The notes: a model not told the origin generated them from the sequence alone. A stretch of 64,000 nucleotides of DNA from Hemicordylus capensis (GCF_027244095.1 NC_069662.1:11868501-11932500); one strand, 5' to 3'. Shown: positions 54,570 through 64,000, numbered from the stretch's first letter. Program-made: numbers and translations.

Positions 54570-55196
54570 TTCTTACATTTTAATTGCCCTATTTGGGACC
54601 AAGAGCAGTGGGTGCTCTCCAGGGTGCTGACATCTTCATTAGCACAAAGAAAAGACCACAGGCTTTGTTCACAGAGAACGAAATCCAAGGACTTCAAATC
54701 GCAGGAGGATAATATAAAGGGGTAGCCAGAGTGAGTTCTTCTCTTGGTTTCACGATTTGTCGGAAGATCTTTAGAGGAGGCAATCATTCTCCCAATGTTC
54801 CCCTCTTTTCCAATTTGCCCACAGTGTGGGTTTTTGTTGTGTGTGTTTTTTATCCAGGCACTATATGCCCCTGTTTTTAAAAGGGTATTTTGGTCCTTAT
54901 CACTCTCTCTCTCTCCCTTTCCTTCAAAATTTCCATGGTCATATTTGCATGTAGGAATGCTTTTTTTAGTCAAGCTTCCTATTTTCCTGTGGTCAGAAAG
55001 GTATTCTGGACCACACCCCTTTCTGTTTCTGCCTTTCCCTGTTTTCACCTGGATTCCTTGTATCTTTTCCTACTATCCTTACTGAGCTGTCTTGAACGAT
55101 CACAATGCTTGGCAGCTGCTGGTTTGCTTTAGGACACACTATTGAGAGTAGGTATTGAAGGAACCTACTGCAGATCTGCTTCAAATTGCATTAAAA
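54570..55196 (+). promoter_or_regulatory. promoter/5'-exon module of receptor 7 (inferred)
   Basis: Sixth copy. TATA-like ATAATATAAAGGGG at 54709, octamer ATTTGCAT at 54943-54950, doubled TTTAAAAGGGTATTTTGG and GGTATTCTGGACC, GCTTTAGGACAC, donor TTAAAA|GTGAGT at 55197. Confidence 0.62.
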
Positions 55197-55996
55197 GTGA
55201 GTAGGTGAGTTGTTTCTATGTCCCTTTCCAGTCATTGTGTAGCTGTGCACAGCGTACATGGTAACAACTGAATTGAATTTTCAATTGTGACAATTCCTTT
55301 TCATTTTATAAATTCATTCTGCATATTCCTGTCACAAAACAGAGTTTAAAATAAGATGAATTATTAACAGAGGCAAAGCAATGAACATGACAGACAGGCA
55401 GTGCAATCTAATGGTCATTGCTATAGCATACAAAGCTGCCATATACTAAATCAGACAGTTGTCCCCTCTAGCCTAGCATGCTTTCTGTTGACTAGCAGAA
55501 GGTGCCCAAAAATTTCTTCCCAGCCATAACTGGAAATACCAGTAATCAAACGTGGAACCTCCTACATACAAAGCATGTATTCTACCACTGTGCCACAGCC
55601 ATGTCCCCAAGCTGTGGAAGACATTCACTGTGTGTATCCCAACTGTGTGTGCAGTTATACCACACAACACAGAACTTTCAAAGGCTGCAGAAGACAGCAT
55701 CCTGAAAGCCTCAGTTTTCAGTTTAAAAATCAAGTTACTAGACCTCAAGACTGTGAGCATAGATCTAAAATACCTGGTTACATCCTTTAAATAGCACACA
55801 GCCAAATATATCAGACTGAAAGAGCAGTTGGTATCAGTAACAATGTAAGAGAGCCTGGAGTGGAATCCAGAAATCAACGGTTGAAGAAACAGGAGTAAGA
55901 AGTTCTGGATTCCATTTCACAGCTCCAGAAGAGGAATAGGGTATGGTAAGCTACATGAGTAGAGGCTAGAATATATTTATTGTTTTTCTCCACTAG
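55197..55996 (+). other. intron of unit 7, shortest in the array
   Basis: 800 bp. Holds a decayed minus-strand tRNA-type SINE (about 55500-55620; TGGAAATACCAGTAATCAAA, TTCTACCACTGTGCCACAGC). A similar relic sits after the last module at 62360-62580. The acceptor TTTTTCTCCACTAG ends at 55996. Confidence 0.6.
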
Positions 55997-56010
55997 AAAC
56001 ACCTTTCAAG

Positions 56011-56958
56011 ATGAATGAATCCACCATTACAGGGTTTGTTTTGCTGGGCTTCACCTCCTCTCGTACTATTCAGCTTTTACTGTTCACCCTGGTCTTGGCA
56101 TGCTATACCACAATTCTACTGGGCAACTTCCTGATCATGGTGACTGTGTTGTCTGAGAGTAAGCTGCTCCAGAGCCCCATGTATTTCTTCCTTATCAACC
56201 TGTCCCTTCTTGACCTGTCTATGGGATCAGTAGGAACTCCAAAGTTAGTGGCTGACCTGTTGAACAATGGCTCCACCATCTCCTACAGAAGCTGCATGGC
56301 CCAGCTGTACTTTCTCCACATCTTCGGGGGTACAGAGATACTGCTTCTCACGATCATGGCGTATGATCGCTATTTGGCCATCTGCCACCCGCTGAGATAC
56401 ACAGCCATCATGGACCGGGAACATTGCTTCAGGCTTCTCACAGTGTGTTGGACAGGTGGCTTCATCCATGGCACCATGCAGATAGTGGCAATTACCCAGC
56501 TCCCATTTTGTGGGCTCAACATACTAGACAATTTCTTCTGTGACATACCACAGGTAACCAAGCTGGCCTGCTCAGACACCTACATTGTTGAGTTAGTCAT
56601 GTTTGTCAATGCCAGTCTGATAATTCTGCCATGCTTTCTCAGCTTACTGATTTCATATGTCATCATCCTGGCCACTCTCTGTGGCCGTTTTGGGAAGGGT
56701 GGTAGGAAGGCTTTTTCCACCTGTGGCTCCCACCTGACAGTAGTCAGCCTCTTCTACTTGCCCATTATCTTTGTCTATCTCAAGCTCTCCTCCAGCACCC
56801 AGATGGACAAGATTGTCTCTGTGTTCTACATGGTGATCACACCTGCTTTCAATCCCTTGATCTACACCCTGAGGAACCAAGAAATGAAGGGAGCAATAAG
56901 GAAGCTGAAAAGCAAGTGCAAACTGCTCTTGCTGCCTCAAAGGGGAAATATATGTTAA
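56011..56958 (+). CDS. olfactory receptor 7, OR family 4-like (subgroup B)
   Basis: A 315-residue odorant receptor. The N-terminal sequon is NES instead of NGS. Landmarks: PMYFFLINLSL at 56-66, Cys95/Cys177, MAYDRYLAICHPLRY at 116-130, KAFSTCGSHL at 233-242, PAFNPLIYTLRNQ at 278-290 (Phe where the others have Leu). EL2 reads NFFCDIPQVTKLACSDTYIV. TM6 is FYLPIIFVYLKLSSSTQMD, unlike receptors 5 and 6. It ends at RGNIC by the same TAA seen in receptor 5. It is the outgroup of subgroup B here, keeping MAYDRY. The acceptor lies 14 bases before the ATG. Intact. Confidence 0.96.
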   Translation: MNESTITGFVLLGFTSSRTIQLLLFTLVLACYTTILLGNFLIMVTVLSESKLLQSPMYFFLINLSLLDLSMGSVGTPKLVADLLNNGSTISYRSCMAQLYFLHIFGGTEILLLTIMAYDRYLAICHPLRYTAIMDREHCFRLLTVCWTGGFIHGTMQIVAITQLPFCGLNILDNFFCDIPQVTKLACSDTYIVELVMFVNASLIILPCFLSLLISYVIILATLCGRFGKGGRKAFSTCGSHLTVVSLFYLPIIFVYLKLSSSTQMDKIVSVFYMVITPAFNPLIYTLRNQEMKGAIRKLKSKCKLLLLPQRGNIC

Positions 56959-57202
56959 AATTCCTTGCCTTACAAACGGTGTTGTTGTGCATAAGAGACC
57001 ACAGGTTAATGAGCTTAGAGGGTATTTTTATAATTAATAATATGCTGATATGTTTAATGGATGTTAACTAGTAGTTTTATGTGAGATGACCTTCTATTGA
57101 ATTTGTTTTTCTGTGTCTTTTGATTCCAATTGTTCATTAGTTATGATTTATTTTGATTTAACTAAATGGCTGTAAAATGTGGCCTTGCTGTTTCTTACTG
57201 TA
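56959..57202 (+). other. 3' flank of receptor 7, empty Sauria SINE site
   Basis: GACCTTCTATTGAATTTGTT near 57089 is the uninterrupted counterpart of the SINE target in units 5 and 6. Confidence 0.6.
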
Positions 57203-57644
57203 CAGGTGGACCTCATTACATGTGATCCCAACAGCCTCGATTCCGTGTATCTGTAGTGGGGCAATGGAGACCTGACCTCGGTATATGCAGTTTAAAAAAA
57301 AGTTAATATTCATTTTCAGGGTGGGCGGAAATGTCCTCTGAGGGTGCTAAATGGTGCCATTTTCTGGCTCTTCCCTAAAAATAAATAATTCACTATATCT
57401 CATGGAAAATTGGCCAAACTGGGTGTTTGGGGCACAGGCATTATTGGACAGCTAGAGACCTAGAGAGCATGGCACGGTTTGTTATTTCATTTTTTCTACC
57501 TTTTTAAAGCATTTCCCCGCCCTTTTTTGCCCTCCAGGAACCGAACCCCCCAATTTCCATTCACTCAATGTCTCATTATCCACAGTTTCGCTACCCATGG
57601 TTTCAACCGCATATGGAAGCCCCCATGAATAATGAGGTCCACCT
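57203..57644. mobile_element. Tigger-like MITE, unit 7
   Basis: CAGGTGGACCTCATTACATG and, inverted, CAGGTGGACCTCATTATTCA, with TA on both sides (57201 and 57645). The cleanest of the three shared copies. Confidence 0.85.
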
Positions 57645-57906
57645 GTAACTTTTATACAAATTTTACATTTCTTTTGGTTGATTCCTGTGCAGACTCTGAA
57701 GTAAATGTCCAGAGTAGCAGCACGTTCTCAAAGAATGGCACCCTGAATATGTAAATTGTGAGTCATAAGTACTTACAGTTAACAATCTTTCTCAGTTACT
57801 CTATACTTTCTGCAAGCACCCCAAACCATAAAATTGTGTGGGGAGTGTGTGTGTGTGTGTGTGTGTGTGTACCTCCTTCTCTTTGGAATTTTTTTTAACC
57901 ATGATG
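57645..57906 (+). other. unit-end flank with (GT)n
   Basis: Shared with units 5 and 6. (GT)n at about 57846-57870. Confidence 0.55.
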
Positions 57907-58190
57907 ACTGTGATACCAGGAAACAACTGATATCCCCCTTGCTAGAGCAATTTCTAGGAAGAGCCGACCCCTTTTACTTGAACTTCTGCCTTGAGGACCA
58001 AAACAATGAGGTCACTAAAGTAGTGGCAAAATTCTTCTATGTTGCTATTAGATTAAGATCTTGTTTAAGGTCAAACGTATAGGCGCCTACTGTTTTATTC
58101 TGTTTACTATGTATAAAGTTTTGTTTTAATGCTTTGTATGTCTTTTGTATGGCCTATGGCTGTGATAAAATTGACTGGAAAAAATTTAAG
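57907..58190 (+). mobile_element. LINE 3' fragment, clade uncertain
   Basis: CATGATG flanks both sides (57900-57906 and 58191-58197), a target duplication, and units 5 and 6 have an empty site. It encodes FYLNFCLEDQNNEV and FFYVAIRLRSCL, then TGGCCTATGGCTGTGATAAA at the end. This looks like a non-LTR 3' end but I cannot place the clade. Confidence 0.6.
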
Positions 58191-58889
58191 CATGATGTAA
58201 TCCACTATTGAATGATGGGAGTAGTCCAGATTGGATGGAGTAAGGCAGGACATCACTCACCAGTGGAGCACCTTGTTTGCATGCCTAAACTTATCTCCCT
58301 GCAACCTCCAATGAAATGTCAGAGGTATCCAGGCGATTAAAGGCTGCTCATGCCAAGCCACTGGCAATCTAAGTAATTCAATGAGTATAGTCCAGCAATG
58401 CCAGACTATAATGGCCAATGTTCTAACTTGGTACAAGGAAGCCTAATCAGTAGAATGCACCATTCAGCTGAAAGGGGATGGCTTTCCAAACATTGTTCTG
58501 CCTATTAAGTGATACAAAAGCAATGAGTTTGTTCTAGCAACTCCTGGCACAGGTGAAGGTTAAACTTGGTGTTTCTCATGGCATCCTTATCATACTCCTC
58601 TGAATCTACATAAGTAAACATATTTTTCAAAGGAAAAATGCATATCTCAATTCCTTCTTTGTAATTAGGAATGAAAAATCTTAGAAGTGCTACAAGTTGT
58701 TAACACTTTCTAATTCAAGGGAACACTTCCACATTTGTTTGTTTGTTTGTTTGTGGCATTCACTTTTCAAGTGAGTCTCCCCAGTGGCTTCTATAAAACC
58801 TTCAATTAAAAAAATATATATATATATCAAGCAATGTGTTTAGATCTTTACATGCTGGGCTCTTTAAGCTCATTTCTTTCTTCTCTATT
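58191..58889 (+). other. unit-end flank after receptor 7
   Basis: Duplicate of 52865-53600. Contains short (GTTT)n near 58738 and (TA)n near 58808. Confidence 0.5.
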
Positions 58890-59150
58890 CCCTGCTAGCT
58901 GAGCAAAGAGGCACCTTTTAAAAGTGTTTATTCTCTTTATCGAGCAGGGGGAGAACAACTGGCCCTATCCATCCCCAGCACAGCATCCCTCCAGTGGCTG
59001 TTGCTGGTGTCTATCTTAGGTTTAATTATAGAGAGTGAGGTTTTGGGGGACAGGGAACCATCTTTATTTATTTTTATTTCTCTATGTAAAGTGGTTTGGG
59101 AAATTTTGTTGACAAGCAGTATATAAATATTCATTGTCGTCGTCATCTCC
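58890..59150 (+). mobile_element. L2-tailed short retroelement
   Basis: AGCTGAGCAAAGAGGCACCT, GCTGTTGCTGGTGTCTATCT, and the tail AAGCAGTATATAAATATTCA. Confidence 0.78.
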
Positions 59151-59639
59151 TTCACTCAGTGCAAGGTAGTCCCTGGTCACTCTGTGGTGGCAGTTGAGAG
59201 GCCACCCCAGATGGAACATGGGTGCTGGATGGTCTCATGTCTCACACTGAGTCTCTCTCTTCTCCGTTGGCTTCTTTGTTGGGGAATGCCATGTTTCAGC
59301 TTCAGAAGCTCGGTTCTAGGGACACACTCAACTCTTGTGTGGACCACTGAGAATTTTGGTTGGACCTTATTGCTGCCAATGGATGTGAACTGAAAGCACA
59401 TCCTAGACTGCAACCAAAGCTTCCCTGCACCTGCATGGAATCTCTGTAGGCAGAGTTGGTGGTTACCACACTGTGGACAAAAGCCTGAACCCACCATGCT
59501 GGGCCAATTTCCACTGTCATATCCAGAGGCACTCTCACCCCTGGACTTCCAGGCCAAAGCCCAGGGCCTCTACACCCCCTGGGGACCCCCCAAATCCTCA
59601 TTAGTCTGTCCTGGGTGGTGTGGCCATCATGCTGCCAGT
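59151..59639 (+). other. flank shared with 36.6 kb
   Basis: 59270-59440 matches 36650-36835. The overlapping open frames are not conserved. No gene. Confidence 0.4.
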
Positions 59640-59885
59640 AGGGATGTGCACGAATTGTCTTCGGCACCGGCGGGGGTAGTACTTTAAGGGCGGGGGAGGG
59701 TGTACTCACCCCCCCACACCGTGTTTCCCCCGCCGGCGATCTGTAAATTTCAAGCCCCTCGGGGCGGCAGCATTCCTCCCTGCCGCCCCGTTCCCCCCGT
59801 CGGCCGGAAGTGGCCGGAAGTTGAGAGCGCGCATGCGCCCATCGTGCGCGCGCGCACCCGTCTGCCGTCTGCACTGGGCAGCTGA
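59640..59885. mobile_element. GC-rich hAT-type element, one end only
   Basis: Starts AGGGATGTGCACGAATTGTC, a hAT-type terminus as at 7624, then very GC- and CpG-rich DNA (GGGCGGCAGCATTCC, GGCCGGAAGTGGCCGGAAG, GCGCGCGCGC). No matching right end found. Confidence 0.55.
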
Positions 59886-60067
59886 ATGTGACCTCTGCTT
59901 TAGAGACAGAAGGGAGCATGGGGAAATAAATATGTGGGATGGGAATACGTTAAATTGTGTGTTGAAATGTTTCTGCTAATGTATATTTGCATTAATATGC
60001 CTATTTTATATTCCTACATTCTTGTGAGTCTAGTTGCTGTTTGTGCCCTCAAGAACCCACATGTTAA

Positions 60068-60121
<54 letters not shown>

Positions 60122-60580
60122 GCTTAACTTGCAGTGCGGGGGGGGGGGGGCTCCAAAGGCTCCCAAATTACCTTGGTGCACCTCTGGTGGCATCCTATAT
60201 TTGATGAAGTTGGCCTGAATAGCAACCATATAAGCATGTGGGATGGTTGGCACCCATGGCTTGCTCAAGGATCTGAAGACTCCCGGGCAAGCTATCTTTA
60301 CATGCAGACGGAAGGGGTATGGCATGCAAACTGAACCAGAGTTATTGGGGGAGCACTATTTTTGTGGGGTACCCTGTCCCTCTGGTGTCTTTTTCTGCTC
60401 ACCCACAGGTCTGTGGAAATCACAGAGGCCTTATCAGGAGTCCAGTCTCCGAATAAAACCTAGACTTTTTGCTATTTCCAATAGCCTTGGGTACTGGAGA
60501 CAGCAAAAGCAATGCTCTTACTGGTCTCCAGGACTCAGTAGGTGTGCTAAGCATGCCAACCAGGCAGAAATGATGCCTAC
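59886..60580 (+). other. intergenic; (TC)n and segment shared with 47 kb
   Basis: (TC)n at 60072-60118, a G-run at 60138-60150, and 60185-60560 resembling 47020-47390. No gene. Confidence 0.45.
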
Positions 60581-60668
60581 TCCATCTTATTATATTATTA
60601 TTTCTCTGTGTAAACCGCCCTGAGCCATTTTTGGAAGGGCGGTATAGAAATCAAATAAATAAATAAAT
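60581..60668 (+). mobile_element. L2-type 3' tail
   Basis: TGTGTAAACCGCCCTGAGCC, GGGCGGTATAGAAATCAAAT and an AAATAAAT run. Confidence 0.75.
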
Positions 60669-60949
60669 GCGTGAGGCATCATCAAAGTGATGGTTGTACC
60701 TCCAATGCACAGCTACTGTGAGGCTACTCCTCCTGAATCTCATCTGCAAGTGTCTCCAAAATCCTACCCTAAAAGGCAGGGGGGAAATCTCTTCTCTTCC
60801 CAAGCTGCCTACAGTATGCAAACTAAGAAATTTGACTCATATAAGACCTTGTTCTGAGCTGCTTATGCCTATATCCTGCCTGGAGCACTCAGTCGTCCCA
60901 ATTTGCTCTGCTGAATTGTAGACCCAACAACGTGGCTCTCGTTTTGCAC
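60669..60949 (+). other. intergenic, nothing recognised
   Basis: No repeat or gene identified. Confidence 0.3.
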
Positions 60950-61250
60950 AGTGTGATGTGGGTGGTCAAGCACTGCCTGTGCTGTTGCATGTGTCTAAAA
61001 CAGCACCAGGGGTTCTCTGCTGTGATGTAAAATGGCAGAAGTGGAGTTGTGCAACACAATGTCCATTTTTTTCAATGGAGGTTGTGTTGTGCAACTGTGC
61101 TTGTGCCATTTTAAGTCACAGTAGAACCACCTGTTCTGTAATGCTCTGGGTGGACTTTGGAATACAAGTTGTGGCACAGGTGGTGCTGAAATATCCTGTG
61201 TACCATGCAGGATGTCAGCCACAATTCTGTGCGGAATGTGAGCCATAGGT
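60950..61250. mobile_element. foldback MITE
   Basis: Arms at about 61017-61068 and 61073-61125 are inverted copies (GCAACACAATGTCCATT against AATGGAGGTTGTGTTGTGC, TAAAATGGCA against TGCCATTTTA). The outer ends are less clear. Confidence 0.55.
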
Positions 61251-61480
61251 CTTCTCCTCCCCACTCCTCCTTTTTCTCCTTCCCAACTCCTCCTCCTCCT
61301 TTCCCCCCTCTTCCTTCTTTTTCTCATCCCCCAACCAACTTCTCCTCTTCCTCCTTTTTCTCCTCTTCCTCCTCTGTAAACCACTTTCAGAACGTTGGGT
61401 TGAAAAGCAGAATATAAATAAATAGTAGTAAGAGACACAAAGTTGGTCAGTGACAAATTTAACTGAAAGTCAGTGCAAAC
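61251..61480. repeat. pyrimidine-rich tract and short retroelement tail
   Basis: CTCCT/TTCTC-rich at 61252-61375, then CTGTAAACCACTTTCAGAAC and AGCAGAATATAAATAAATAG. Confidence 0.6.
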
Positions 61481-61759
61481 TATTTACTCTGTCTAGACTG
61501 GGGAGACTGATGTTCAGGTCCTTGCTTGCTTGAATGAGCTTGGTCCAGTTGCTATCTCTCAGCCTAACCCACCCAATTGTGAGGATCATAGGAGTTGAGA
61601 AGAATGCCACCCACTCTGAGCTCCTTGGAAGAAGGACACAAAAAGTAACTGCTGCAGCAACTTCTGGCATGGGTTCATCTTGCAAGGGTGAAAGCAGCCC
61701 CTGTGGGTACATAGAGCTTTGAAAGCTCTGTTGTATACAAGAAATTCAAAAGCATTTTA
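61481..61759 (+). repeat. co-duplicated SINE relic, unit 8
   Basis: GAGACTGATGTTCAGGTCCT, GCTCCTTGGAAGAAGGACAC: the same relic that precedes every other module. Confidence 0.55.
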
Positions 61760-62249
61760 GATTGTAATTACCCTAACTGGGAGCAAAGAGCAACCAGCAC
61801 TCTCCAGGGTGCTGACATCTTTGCCAACATTATGCAAGATGCAAAGACTTTGTTCAAAGGGGGTTGAGTCCAAGGTTCTTGGATTGCAAGGGGTTATATA
61901 AAGAGGCATTTACAGATATTCCTCCTCTTGGCTTCATGATGAGGTGCAAGAAGCTTAGGAGAAGCAATAATTCTCCCTCAAATTCTCAGTTGTCATATTT
62001 GCATGGAGAAACGTTTTTGCATCCAGACTCCCTATTTTCCTGTATTCACAGGGGCATTCTGAACATACAACTTTCTGTATGTGTCTCTTTCCCTTTGCCC
62101 ATACTTCTTTCATCCTGTCCCCCATTCTTGCTAAGTGCTCTTGAAGGACCACAAGGCTTAGAGAATGCAAGTATGCCTTGGGACGGAGAGTTGAGAGCTG
62201 AGATTGAATGTACCAACCAAGGATCTGTTCTGAATTGCAGCAAGAGTAG
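61760..62249 (+). promoter_or_regulatory. promoter/5'-exon module without a receptor in the window
   Basis: Seventh copy: TATA-like GGTTATATAAAGAGG at 61892 (the best TATA of the set), octamer ATTTGCAT at 61997-62004, CCTTGGGAC, GATCTGTTCTGAATTGCAGC, and a donor at 62250 (AG|GTAAGC; the GTGAGT of other copies reads GTAGGT here). No receptor follows within 1.75 kb, so its gene, if any, lies right of the window. Confidence 0.6.
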
Positions 62250-63049
62250 GTAAGCTAATTATTTCTATAACACAAGCCCTATTACAGAATTCAGTAAATG
62301 TGGATGTGAACGTGGTTACAAGTAGAGGTGAATCCAACCAACTCCCCCATTATTATCTCTGTTTTCCATCTGGACTAGTGTGGTTTATATTGGCTGGCAG
62401 AGTTTCTTCCCAACCACATGTGGAAAAGCCAGGAATTCAACCTGGGACCTTTTGCATGCAGAACATCTGATCTGTTCCTGCTATATAGAACATTTCCCAA
62501 GCTTTGGAAGAGATTCTGTACATATCTCAAAATTCTTCAGTCACACTACACAGCACAGAAATGTGCAATGCTGCAAAATATAGCATCCTGAAAATGTCAG
62601 ATTTCAATATAAATCAAGTAACTTGCTGGGAGGAACCACTGGTGCAGCGAGAGGAGGAATTTCCTGAAGACTGACTGCACTGGTGCATCAGGGAAGGGGC
62701 CATTTTTTACAACCTCCCCATCCACAGGCAACCCTCTGTTTCACCTAAAATGATGCCCTGGAGAGCTACACAGCCCCAGGGACATATTTTTAGGTGGCAC
62801 AGAGGGTTTCCAGGGGTGGGGGAGGATGTCAAAATGGCCCCTTCCCCAATGTGCAGATGCAGGACTGGTGGTTCTTGCTCTGTATGCCAGCCACTAGCCC
62901 TTAAGGCTTAGGATTGAAATGTCTGGGCAAATCTTAGAAGCCACACAGGAGACAGATATATACCCATACACATACACTAATATTCATATACCAGTTAATA
63001 ATGAAGATGACAATGATGGTGACAATAATAATACTTCTACTTATAATTA
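62250..63049 (+). other. intron-like sequence after the last module
   Basis: A decayed minus-strand tRNA SINE at about 62360-62580 (TTGCATGCAGAACATCTGAT) as in unit 7. No receptor motif seen. The rest is anonymous. Confidence 0.4.
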
Positions 63050-63198
63050 TAAATGTATTTATTTATTTCTCAAACTTCCATCTCTGGGCAGTTTACAAGA
63101 AGATAAAAGAAATTAAAATGAAAACCTTAGAAAAATGAAAATAACAGCCTAATTTAAAAGCTTGGGTGAAAATGAGTATATTATAATTATTATGCTAT
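63050..63198 (-). mobile_element. L2-type tail, minus
   Basis: TATTTATTTATTTCTCAAAC followed by CATCTCTGGGCAGTTTACAA, an inverted LINE tail. Confidence 0.55.
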
Positions 63199-63212
63199 TT
63201 AGTATATTATCA

Positions 63213-63512
63213 TCAGGTAAAGTGTGCCATCAAGTCGATTTTGACTCCTGGCACCCACAGAGCCCTGTGGTTTTCTTTGGTAGAATACAGGAGGGGTTTA
63301 CCATTGCCTCCTCCTATGTGTGCTTACTAGAAATAAGCTCCTGTGAAATTAATGGACTTAATTCTCAGTACTGTGCAGTATGAGATCATGCCTTTCAGCA
63401 TCTTCCTATATCACTGCTACCCAATATAGTACCAGCAGAGATTCGAACTGGCAACCTTCTGCTTGTTAGTCAAGCATTTCCCCGCAGTGCCACTTAAGGT
63501 GACTAGTATATT
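63213..63512 (-). mobile_element. Sauria-type SINE, minus, with foreign insert
   Basis: GTAAAGTGTGCCATCAAGTC at the left and the inverted tRNA head GCAACCTTCTGCTTGTTAGT at the right. About 60 bp at 63315-63375 (GAAATAAGCTCCTGTGAAAT) do not belong to the family and interrupt it. Confidence 0.8.
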
Positions 63513-63579
63513 ATTATACTAATAGTTTAATTATTACATTCATGTATCAGATACACAAACACAATACTCATATACTGCC

Positions 63580-63790
63580 AGCCAGTGTGGGATAGCAGTT
63601 AGAGTGCAGGATTAGTACTGGAGAAACCCAAGTTCAAATCCCTGTACAGCCATGAAACTCACTGAGTGACTCTGGGCCAGACACTTCTCTTGCAGCCTAA
63701 CCAACCTTGCTGGGTTTCTGTGAGAATAAACATAATCGAGTATACCATTCTGGACTCCTTGGAGGAAGAACTGGATATAAATGAATGAAC
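63580..63790 (+). mobile_element. tRNA-derived SINE, near full length
   Basis: GCCAGTGTGGGATAGCAGTT with A-box-like start, AAGTTCAAATCCCTGTACAG (B box), GACTCTGGGCCAGACACTTC, CTTGGAGGAAGAACTGGATA tail. Confidence 0.82.
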
Positions 63791-64000
63791 GTTGCTCAGG
63801 TCTACCAGGGCCAGAAGACACTGGTGTCACTGCTGCTTGGCCATGGAAGCAGTCGGACTCTTGTCCCAACCAATTGTTCTGCTAGCAGCATCTCTGCAGT
63901 TTCTCCCATTCACCATAATGGGAGAAACCATGGGGACTCGGCTTGCGCTACTGCTGATCAAGAACCTGGTAGACCTGTGCATCATGTCAGCCACCACCTT
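63791..64000 (+). other. window end, no gene
   Basis: A small hairpin (TTTCTCCCATT / AATGGGAGAAA) lies at 63899-63927. Nothing else recognised. Confidence 0.35.

Noticed and set aside
59302-59919. 205-codon minus-strand open frame
   Set aside because: It spans a GC-rich transposon end and an anonymous flank. Composition alone explains it, and no domain is visible.

Overview
The window is vertebrate genomic DNA, almost certainly from a squamate reptile. The evidence is the repeat content: tRNA-derived SINEs with a Bov-B-like 3' end (Sauria SINE type), SINEs with a 5S-rRNA-like head, abundant L2- and CR1-clade LINE fragments with AATAAATA-type tails, hAT-like and Tigger-like MITEs, and GATA microsatellites. 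I cannot name the species from the sequence alone.

The only intact protein genes are seven complete, intronless-coding class II olfactory receptors, all on the + strand and in tandem: 148-1140, 11647-12639, 25294-26286, 32989-34002, 41668-42615, 50650-51633 and 56011-56958. They most resemble vertebrate OR family 4. They form two subgroups. The first four (A) begin MNGSTI.E or MNGSNITE and carry FSCSRT; the last three (B) begin MN.STITGF and carry FTSS.T. None is a pseudogene.

Each receptor sits in a duplicated unit with the same plan: a SINE relic, then a 500-600 bp conserved module, then an intron, then a conserved polypyrimidine-CTAG acceptor 14-21 bases before the ATG, the coding exon and a conserved 3' flank. 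The module carries a TATA-like element, an ATTTGCAT octamer in five of seven copies and a closing GTGAGT-type splice donor. Modules end at about 5374, 18315, 29987, 40209, 49241, 55196 and 62249. I infer that the module is the promoter plus 5' untranslated exon. The first receptor's module lies left of the window. The last module has no receptor in the window and predicts an eighth gene to the right. Inferred introns run from 6.3 and 7.0 kb in the early units to 0.8 kb in the seventh.

Transposon insertions with target-site duplications, and empty sites in sister units, give a relative history. A Tigger-like MITE is shared by units 5, 6 and 7. A Sauria SINE is shared by units 5 and 6 only. Units 5 and 6 are very alike over 6-7 kb and are the youngest duplication. 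Units 2 and 3 share a long, rearranged intron. Everything between the units is repeats or anonymous duplicated flank. Notable items are a CR1-type ORF1 relic with an SGNH-esterase signature, a degenerate tandem array, and a 120-bp near-perfect inverted repeat at 44.4-44.66 kb.
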